From an uncultured Planctomycetota bacterium (GTDB taxonomy: Bacteria > Planctomycetota > Planctomycetia > Pirellulales > Thermoguttaceae): DNA of 18,427 bases. Location of the stretch: assembly GCA_902797455.1 (NCBI GenBank), contig CADBTE010000401.1, forward strand, positions 1 through 18,427, written 5' to 3'. Under the pieces are notes generated by a model. That model was not told the origin of the DNA, made no database searches, and saw nothing but the letters and a program-made list of their open reading frames with translations. The number at the start of each line of letters is the position of its first letter. Within the stretch, counting starts at the first letter, position 1. Both the position numbers and the translations under genes were made by a program. This document shows, piece by piece, positions 7,590-16,606 of the stretch.

Positions 7590-9602
7590 TCACAGCGACA
7601 GCACGTACTCTATTAAATCATCGAGTTCCTGTTCGGTAAGGTGGTCGATCCGGCCGTCGGGATTCCCATGCTTGGCATCGAGGAGGACCTCACGAATCGT
7701 CAGCCAATGACCATTATTCATATAGGGGGCGGTCCGCCAAACCTCGATGAGAGTCGGCGTATCAAACTTCGACATCCCCTCGTTGTACTGACGTGCCTCG
7801 GAACGGTGAAACGACATATCGGTGAAGAGCGGTTCAGGATGGCAGGTACTGCACCCAACCCGAGGCGCGTCGAAGAGGAATTTACCGCGCTGTGCCGAAG
7901 GGCTTAGCCGACCGTCAATCAAATGGGGACTGGGAACCGGCTTCATCGCCGAGAGGAAGGCGTCCATCGCCTCATAATCTTCCTCGGGGATTTTGCTGAA
8001 CAGGATATGGGTAACCCCGGCGCGAACAGCCGTCTCGGCGTCGGCTCGAACACCGGTGATCATCGACGGAGGCGTCTCATGTGAAAGAAGAAGACTTTTC
8101 GTATTCTTCGGGTTGCCAACCCCATCGTTCACCAGATCCCAGTTAAGCCCGTCGACACGTCCCTCCGGATGGCAGGTGATACAGCTTTGCCAGTGCTCCA
8201 TACAGATCAGCGCGTCATGAAAGACCTCCTCGCCGCGGCGCTGAGGGGTCATCACCGGCTCGGGACCTAAGCGAGCGGACCAGCGGCGGATCGTCAGCCC
8301 CGAAAGGAGCTGGTTCGGTTCCAACTCCAGCCAGCGAAGCGGTTCCTCCCCCGTACAGGGGGTGTCTTTTTCGGGCTGGAGCAGTAAGGGGGTATTCGGG
8401 TAATGGTAATCGTCCTTGACCCGTTTAAAGGGAGGATTGGCCTCGACCTTGATCCGCTCCACCTTATCATGAAAATAGGAGAGTGCCCAGACAGAATCTC
8501 CCCGCGCCACCACATGGCGAATCCCCGAAGCGTCGAGCGTGGTCCGCATTCGCATTGGGAGCCGGTCTTCCGACTGGCTGGAGTAGGTGATATAGGTCCC
8601 AAACCCGGGACGAACCCCGGAGGGATGCTCTTTGAGGATCGTCTCGATGCGATCGTAGGGAAGAAGAAGGATCTCGTTGGTCCCCGACAGAGCGACAGCC
8701 AGAAATTCCCCATCGGGGGAAACCGACAATCCCCAGGGATTGGCCGCGCCGCGGGAGACATCGTCCAAAAACAAAATATCGACCAGCTCGTGCCGCTTCA
8801 CATCAATCACCGAGACAATATTCTCGACGATCCAGCCTCCGACCACCTGAACGGGAACGGTCAGGTAATTCCCCACCGTCCCGGTCATCAGCGCGTATTC
8901 CCCATCGGGAGAGATAGTGACTTCACGCAGGTTGGTCACTCCGTTGCGCATCGCGATCTCGTGGACATTCCCGTCAGCAAGATCAACCACGTGGGCCAGC
9001 GCCATCGTGTTGGAGACGTCGGCCCGCCGCGCGGCGACCATCGAGGTCGTCACCAGATTCTGATAATCGGGGGTGATCGCCAGGGAGACCGGCTCACGTC
9101 CGACATCGAATGTCCGCAGATGTTCCCCCGTCTCGGCATCGATCTCCCAGACATTGTCGTCGAACTGATGCGCGACATAGATCCGTGTTCGGCCGTCATG
9201 TTTTCCCACCGCCAAACCCGATGGTGTATGTCCGACCGTGTAAACAGAGCTGATTGCCGGCTCTTGCTCGGGCAGTTGGGGGAGAGAAACCACCGCCAGC
9301 GACCCCGCAGGCCCGCCTCCGATCACCGCCAGCTGTTCTTCCCCGGGGAAAAAGACCATACGGGTCGGCTTAAATGGAAGGCAGAGAAAAACAGGGGCGG
9401 TCTTGCCTTCTGCGTCGGTGATCCGAAGCCGGCGCGTACCCTCCTCCAGGATAAAAAGCCGCGAACCGTCGGATGATAAAAGCAAATCACACGGAGCGAC
9501 ACCAGGGGTATTCTCGTCGTCTCCCCATGCCGGTCCGATGACCGGCATAGGAAACAGAAGGATCAAGACTATTGCCACAGCGGCTCGCTCCGCCATTTTC
9601 AT
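7590..9602 (-). CDS. Secreted beta-propeller protein fused to a dihaem cytochrome c (CCP/MauG-like) domain
   Basis: The 670-residue product starts with a signal peptide (MKMAERAAVAIVLILLFPMP, probable cleavage after AWG), so it acts outside the cytoplasmic membrane. Residues about 35-400 form a YVTN/WD-like beta-propeller, with repeats such as VGHTPSGLAVG, VGREPVSLAITPDYQ, LREVTISPDGEYALMTG and NPWGLSVSPDGEFLAVALSG. The C-terminal third resembles bacterial dihaem cytochrome c peroxidase/MauG proteins. It has two haem-attachment motifs, CITCH (474-478) and CSTCH (584-588), plus APYMNNGHWLTIREVL, matching the family's PYMHDG-type loop. Likely role: periplasmic electron transfer or peroxide/substrate oxidation; the substrate is unknown. 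The ATG at 9600-9602 is chosen for its AGGGGAG site and signal peptide; an upstream TTG start (9647) would overlap the preceding terminator. Confidence 0.85.
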   Translation of the reverse strand: MKMAERAAVAIVLILLFPMPVIGPAWGDDENTPGVAPCDLLLSSDGSRLFILEEGTRRLRITDAEGKTAPVFLCLPFKPTRMVFFPGEEQLAVIGGGPAGSLAVVSLPQLPEQEPAISSVYTVGHTPSGLAVGKHDGRTRIYVAHQFDDNVWEIDAETGEHLRTFDVGREPVSLAITPDYQNLVTTSMVAARRADVSNTMALAHVVDLADGNVHEIAMRNGVTNLREVTISPDGEYALMTGTVGNYLTVPVQVVGGWIVENIVSVIDVKRHELVDILFLDDVSRGAANPWGLSVSPDGEFLAVALSGTNEILLLPYDRIETILKEHPSGVRPGFGTYITYSSQSEDRLPMRMRTTLDASGIRHVVARGDSVWALSYFHDKVERIKVEANPPFKRVKDDYHYPNTPLLLQPEKDTPCTGEEPLRWLELEPNQLLSGLTIRRWSARLGPEPVMTPQRRGEEVFHDALICMEHWQSCITCHPEGRVDGLNWDLVNDGVGNPKNTKSLLLSHETPPSMITGVRADAETAVRAGVTHILFSKIPEEDYEAMDAFLSAMKPVPSPHLIDGRLSPSAQRGKFLFDAPRVGCSTCHPEPLFTDMSFHRSEARQYNEGMSKFDTPTLIEVWRTAPYMNNGHWLTIREVLLDAKHGNPDGRIDHLTEQELDDLIEYVLSL

Positions 9603-9610
9603 ATCGATGT

Positions 9611-9617
9611 CTCCCCT
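9611..9617 (-). promoter_or_regulatory. Ribosome-binding site that sets the cytochrome start
   Basis: AGGGGAG on the minus strand lies 8 nt before the ATG at 9600-9602. This supports that codon over the upstream in-frame start at 9647, which would add 15 residues ahead of the signal peptide. Confidence 0.7.
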
Positions 9618-9629
9618 TGGCTTGCAAAA

Positions 9630-9677
9630 GAAAGAAAGAGCACGCAAAGGTGATTCCTCTCGCGTGCTCTTTCTTTC
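9630..9677 (-). terminator. Long stem-loop terminator of the sigma factor gene
   Basis: GAAAGAAAGAGCACGC (9630-9645) and GCGTGCTCTTTCTTTC (9662-9677) form a perfect 16-bp stem with a 16-nt loop. On the minus strand the stem is followed by a short T-run (TTTTGC). It lies 43 bp past the sigma factor stop and 28 bp before the cytochrome ATG, so it insulates the two genes or causes partial read-through. Confidence 0.75.
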
Positions 9678-9719
9678 CTATTTTCTCTGGATAACCGCCA
9701 CGAAACGGCAGCCGCCCAC

Positions 9720-11609
<1,890 letters not shown>

Positions 11610-11617
11610 AATCGAAG

Positions 11618-11622
11618 CTCCT
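11618..11622 (-). promoter_or_regulatory. Ribosome-binding site for the TTG start of the sigma factor
   Basis: AGGAG on the minus strand lies 8 nt before TTG at 11607-11609, followed by AGTAAAGCT (Ser-Lys-Ala). No ATG lies nearby in frame. The first in-frame ATG is at codon 68, deep in the acidic region, so the rare TTG start is well supported. Confidence 0.7.
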
Positions 11623-11695
11623 AACCAACTCTTCTGTGCCGCGTGATAAACGTCAGAACCGATACAACCGCTCCGACTGTTATCCCCATTTGTTT

Positions 11696-11725
11696 ATCAT
11701 AATCGATATTATAGGGGAATTCCAA
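11696..11725 (-). promoter_or_regulatory. Candidate promoter(s) of the sigma factor gene
   Basis: On the minus strand a perfect TATAAT lies at 11708-11713, but without a clear -35 box. Overlapping it, TTGGAA (11720-11725) and TATGAT (11696-11701) are separated by 18 nt, a reasonable sigma-70 pair. Either would give a leader of about 80-100 nt before the TTG start. Confidence 0.35.
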
Positions 11726-11830
11726 CATTTCCCAGAGAAAACTACGGAAAATTTCGCCGAATGCCCTTCGATTTCCCGAAAAAGCGGTAAATTTCTCGTC
11801 GTTTTCTTCTTTTGGCGGTAAAACCGCGCC

Positions 11831-11852
11831 GGGGAGCCCCGAACAGCTCCCC
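11831..11852. repeat. GC-rich inverted repeat upstream of the sigma factor
   Basis: GGGGAGC (11831-11837) and GCTCCCC (11846-11852) form a 7-bp stem with an 8-nt loop. No T-run follows on either strand, so it is not a standard terminator. It could be a protein-binding site or an mRNA leader structure if a sigma factor promoter lies further upstream, for example at the perfect minus-strand TATAAT at 11922-11927. Confidence 0.35.
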
Positions 11853-12083
11853 ATACCGTATCACGCGGCGGCTTCAGCTTGCCTTACGATACAAATCGGT
11901 TTAACACCCCCGTAACTTTCTATTATATACCCCGCCTCGGGCACAAAAAGGGTTTTCCTCCAAACCAAAACGGTTTTTTGGAAAAAAACGAACAAACGAA
12001 CTTTTACCCAAGATTCCCGCCCCCACGGCGAGGCCGCGGCCAAAAAATTTCTTCCGCGTCTCCCCCTTCCCTGGCTTTTTGTT

Positions 12084-12089
12084 TATAAT
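12084..12089 (+). promoter_or_regulatory. Candidate -10 box for the zinc-ribbon/purH gene group
   Basis: A perfect TATAAT on the plus strand lies 143 bp before the zinc-ribbon protein start. It is preceded by a T-run but has no recognisable -35 box. A second AT-rich tract at 12186-12199 (with TATATT) is closer to the gene and is an alternative. Confidence 0.28.
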
Positions 12090-12231
12090 GGCACCTGGCG
12101 GGCGCGCCTGTACCGCGACTGCCTTCCCAGGCATGCCGGGACCTCGCTGGATCCGAGCGCCGTCCGTTATCGACCGTCTCTGACCATATATATTATATTC
12201 GCGTCTTCGAAGACCAAGGAACCGTCTGACT

Positions 12232-13134
12232 ATGGCAGTGTACCGACTCATCTGTTCGTGTGGCCAAGCTCACCGGGTCGAAACGTCGGCCGCGGGAAGA
12301 ATCATCGTGTGCTCCTGTGGCAGCCAACTCACCATCCCCTCGATGCGCCAGATTCGTGCGCTCCCCTTGTGGGAAGACAGCCCCGAAGATAAGTCCGAAG
12401 ACGAGGTATCCGCGGCCAGCGCCAAACAGTCACGGCCAGTACCGGAAACCAGCGATCAAGAATCGTCATCCAAGGGTGATGCCACCCCCGCCGCGGCAAG
12501 CGCTTCCCCCCAAAAAACAGGGGGTGTCCTCCGAGGGAACCGCAAAGGGTTCGTTCTTGTTGGAGTGATCTTAGTGGTGGTATTCTCTTGCCTGCTCCTC
12601 CACACGGTCCGTCATAAGCCCCGTCCGCTCGAGGTTCTTCGGAAGCAGCGCAGTTTTCTCATCGGCAAGACGGTGGTACAGCGCGACTCGCTGCCGATCA
12701 CCATGGATGATTTCAAGTTTTACATCGACCCGATCGATGAAGAATCCCTTAGCTTCTATCAGCTGATCAACTCGGTTACGGTCACGGAAGATAATCTCGC
12801 GGACGCCAGAAAAGTGTATCCCGACATCAATGTGGGGGATCGAGTTCTCCCGGTTTCGATCGAACTTGGGCAGTGGGTGGAGATCAACGACTGGCTTCTC
12901 GACCGAATGACACCGGTGATGGCCTACCGTTACCTCGATCAGCTCAAAAACGGCCCCCAGCTCAGTGACAATTTCTACGAAAACCTGGATATGCTCCACA
13001 CGCAATATAAGTTTAAAGTAGCGATGTACTCTATCCTAGCAGGGCTGTCGTTGGTTCTGTGCGCGGTGCCGTGGATGCTCCCCAAACAAGACTACGTCGT
13101 TGGAGCGATGCGCGGCTCGGTCTGGAAGGCGTAA
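12232..13134 (+). CDS. Zinc-ribbon protein with two membrane segments, function unknown
   Basis: The 300-residue product begins with a small zinc-ribbon: Cys8-Ser-Cys10 and Cys27-Ser-Cys29 in the pattern CSCGQ...CSCGS, ending TIPSMRQIRALP. From memory, planctomycete membrane proteins often carry this module. A disordered acidic/Ser/Pro linker (about 45-100) leads to a first membrane helix (106-125), a domain of about 135 residues (126-260), and a second helix (262-283) with a short tail. The topology puts both the zinc-ribbon and the C-terminus in the cytoplasm and the middle domain outside. That domain contains GKTVVQRDSLPITMDDFKF and VGDRVLPVSIELGQWV, with no fold I can name. ATG at 12232 is preceded by AAGGAA 11 nt away. 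It lies 106 bp upstream of purH on the same strand; a functional link is not evident. Confidence 0.75.
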   Translation: MAVYRLICSCGQAHRVETSAAGRIIVCSCGSQLTIPSMRQIRALPLWEDSPEDKSEDEVSAASAKQSRPVPETSDQESSSKGDATPAAASASPQKTGGVLRGNRKGFVLVGVILVVVFSCLLLHTVRHKPRPLEVLRKQRSFLIGKTVVQRDSLPITMDDFKFYIDPIDEESLSFYQLINSVTVTEDNLADARKVYPDINVGDRVLPVSIELGQWVEINDWLLDRMTPVMAYRYLDQLKNGPQLSDNFYENLDMLHTQYKFKVAMYSILAGLSLVLCAVPWMLPKQDYVVGAMRGSVWKA

Positions 13135-13240
13135 GGAACAGATAGTCTGAAGGCAAAATCAGTAATTAAAGCCGCAGCATCACACTTTAGCGCGGCGTTC
13201 GTTAGGAACAGGTTTTTATAGAAAGACGGGTATCGGGATT

Positions 13241-14809
<1,569 letters not shown>

Positions 14810-14863
14810 CCTCCCCTTTCCCTGAGGTCAGGTTTCATCAAAAAAGTAAAGGATTACATACCA

Positions 14864-16552
14864 ATGGTGGAGGAACGATGTTTTTCCTGGCCGTCGGGGG
14901 AATCCATCCTTTCCTGGCTGTTCGGTCATTTGGCGTCGGTGATCGACGATCCCCGACGCCGTTCAAGCTCCCCTCGTCCGGCGTACCAGGGGCGCCTCGC
15001 TCCTTCTGGTTCTCCCGCGGGGAGAAATGATTTTCGGCCGCGTGACTGGGACGAACATTCCTCCGTCCCCTCTTTCGCCGCAGTCCAGGTCTCGGTCATG
15101 GATGAATGCCGGGAGCTTGTTCCTGCGGTCCCATCGCCCAGACCGGCTGCCCCTTCCCGCCGATTAGGCGGAACGTCGCCCGTGCTTCGTCGAATAAAAA
15201 CGTTCTTCCAGCCCAAGACCGATTACCAGGCCAATTGGGAAGTACTCAATCAGTCGCACCGCGCGGGATTTATCCGGGCGATTTTGCCGGTCGGCGCCTT
15301 CCGCCGCCGCCAGTCCGCTTTAAATCAGTTGGAACTCGTCGCGGCGGTCGATTCGATCGCTGAACTGACCGACTATTTCTCCGCTGTGCCGACAGCCAAA
15401 AAGATCGCGGTCCCCGAACCCGGTCGTATCGAGCTGACACTGGCTGTCGATACCATTGTCCCGGGCCTGCGGCAAGTCCCCCTGATTATCCATGCCGTTC
15501 GTCCCGAAGAATTCCTGACAACCGCCCTGTTCGAGACCTGTGGGATCGCTGACCGAACGGCATTGATCAAAAGCGCGGCCGAGCGGGGGATGACGCTCGA
15601 TCGAAGCGGCCTTTACTCACATGGCCGACGCGTTTTCGTCCCCTCGTTTGAGGCACTCTTCGAGCAATTGGGGCTTGAGACTATCCCCGCCGAACGGTTG
15701 GACAGCGGATACAGTTTTCCTCAGCGGGGGTGTGCCTCCGATCGTCTCGTAACGCTCGACGATCTTCAGGGCGACCTGCATATGCACACCACCTACTCCG
15801 ACGGCTCCGGCACGGTCGAAGAGATGATTGCCGAGGCGATGCGCCTGGGGCACCACTATATCGCTTTGACCGACCATACCGAGCGCTGCTATACCCAGGG
15901 GGGGATGGACACGGTCCGTTTCCGACAGTACTGGCGAAGAATCGACCAGATCAACCGACAGTTCGCCTCGATGGGAAATCCCTTTCGAATTCTCAAAGGG
16001 GCCGAGGTTGATATCCTTCCCGACGGCTCCCTCGATATGGAGCAGGATCTTTTGGCGATGTCGGACTGGATTATCGCCAGCATCCACTTCGATCAGGTGA
16101 TGCCGCGTGAGCAAATCCACCACCGGATCGAATCGGCTCTGGCCAACCCCTATGTTTGCGCCATCGCCCACCCGACTTTCCGCACCTTCACCTCCGATTT
16201 TCGACTCGATCTCGATCCCGATTTCCTCATCGACCGGGCACGAAACTACGGCAAGTTTCTTGAGATAAATTCCCAGCCGCGCCGACTTGACCTTGACGAG
16301 ACGCTCAGCCGGCGAGCGAAAGACCACGGCGTTCGTCTGGTGATCTCCACCGACTCACACGCCCCCCATCAGCTCAGTTGTCTGCGTTACGGCGTCAACG
16401 TCGCCCGGCGCGCGGGGCTAACCCCCAAAGATGTGCTCAATACCCTTTCGTTCCAAGAGCTTATGGCGGTTCGAAACGAGATATTCGAGTACACCGAACT
16501 GGAGATGTTCGCCCGCTGGCATCAAACACTTGGTGAGGATCCTCCCCAATAG
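14864..16552 (+). CDS. PolX-derived PHP-domain phosphoesterase with degenerate polymerase half
   Basis: The C-terminal half (about 296-550) is the PHP domain of bacterial PolX, which acts as a Mn-dependent 3'-5' exonuclease and AP endonuclease/phosphatase in base-excision repair. Every metal-ligand motif is present: GDLHMHTTYSDG (His306, His308, Asp313), LTDHT (His338), GAEVDILPDGSLD (Glu381), ASIHF (His408), AHPT (His436) and TDSH (Asp497, His499). Residues about 125-290 align by eye with the PolX palm and thumb (GAFRRRQSALNQLELV at 144-159; HAVRPEEF at 210-217; RSGLYSHG; EALFEQLGLETIPAERL), but the catalytic Asp residues are not preserved. The N-terminal helix-hairpin-helix region is replaced by about 110 Pro/Arg/Ser-rich residues. 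ATG 14864 has AAAGGA upstream; ATG 15098 is an alternative start. Confidence 0.85.
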   Translation: MVEERCFSWPSGESILSWLFGHLASVIDDPRRRSSSPRPAYQGRLAPSGSPAGRNDFRPRDWDEHSSVPSFAAVQVSVMDECRELVPAVPSPRPAAPSRRLGGTSPVLRRIKTFFQPKTDYQANWEVLNQSHRAGFIRAILPVGAFRRRQSALNQLELVAAVDSIAELTDYFSAVPTAKKIAVPEPGRIELTLAVDTIVPGLRQVPLIIHAVRPEEFLTTALFETCGIADRTALIKSAAERGMTLDRSGLYSHGRRVFVPSFEALFEQLGLETIPAERLDSGYSFPQRGCASDRLVTLDDLQGDLHMHTTYSDGSGTVEEMIAEAMRLGHHYIALTDHTERCYTQGGMDTVRFRQYWRRIDQINRQFASMGNPFRILKGAEVDILPDGSLDMEQDLLAMSDWIIASIHFDQVMPREQIHHRIESALANPYVCAIAHPTFRTFTSDFRLDLDPDFLIDRARNYGKFLEINSQPRRLDLDETLSRRAKDHGVRLVISTDSHAPHQLSCLRYGVNVARRAGLTPKDVLNTLSFQELMAVRNEIFEYTELEMFARWHQTLGEDPPQ

Positions 16553-16594
16553 TTCCCCAAAAAAGCATCGGCAAAACAGCACAAGATTATAGTT

Positions 16595-16600
16595 AAGGAG
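16595..16600 (+). promoter_or_regulatory. Ribosome-binding site for the GTG start at 16607
   Basis: AAGGAG lies 6 nt before GTG at 16607-16609. It is the clearest ribosome-binding site on this strand and fixes the start of the O-antigen-ligase-like gene, whose first codons encode a membrane helix. Confidence 0.75.
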
Positions 16601-16606
16601 ATTTTT

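Larger units (their letters stand above)
11610..12231. other. Divergent intergenic region with several -10-like boxes, no supported gene
   Basis: About 620 bp separate the minus-strand sigma factor from the plus-strand zinc-ribbon gene. The DNA is AT-rich in patches. It contains TATAAT-like boxes on both strands, a GGGGAGC/GCTCCCC hairpin (11831-11852), a short GCGGT/ACCGC hairpin (11815-11827) and A/T runs around 11966-11999. No reading frame has recognisable protein features. It most likely holds the promoters and leaders of the two divergent genes. Confidence 0.6.

Noticed and set aside
8403..9476. Plus-strand frame of 357 codons opposite the beta-propeller/cytochrome gene
   Set aside because: It is antisense to a protein with clear signal peptide, propeller and haem motifs, and has no domain of its own.
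11957..11999. A/T-rich hairpin-like tract (CCAAAA...TTTTGG) in the divergent gap, considered as a terminator
   Set aside because: No gene on either strand ends nearby, so a terminator here has no obvious transcript to stop.
13134..13211. Two AGGAACAG copies about 70 bp apart upstream of purH
   Set aside because: The repeat is only 8 nt with no regular context, and I saw no known purine-regulator site or riboswitch fold.
14810..14863. Possible terminator after purH (CCTGA/TCAGG at 14821-14832)
   Set aside because: The stem is 5 bp with a 2-nt loop and no T-run. Read-through into the PHP gene is more likely.
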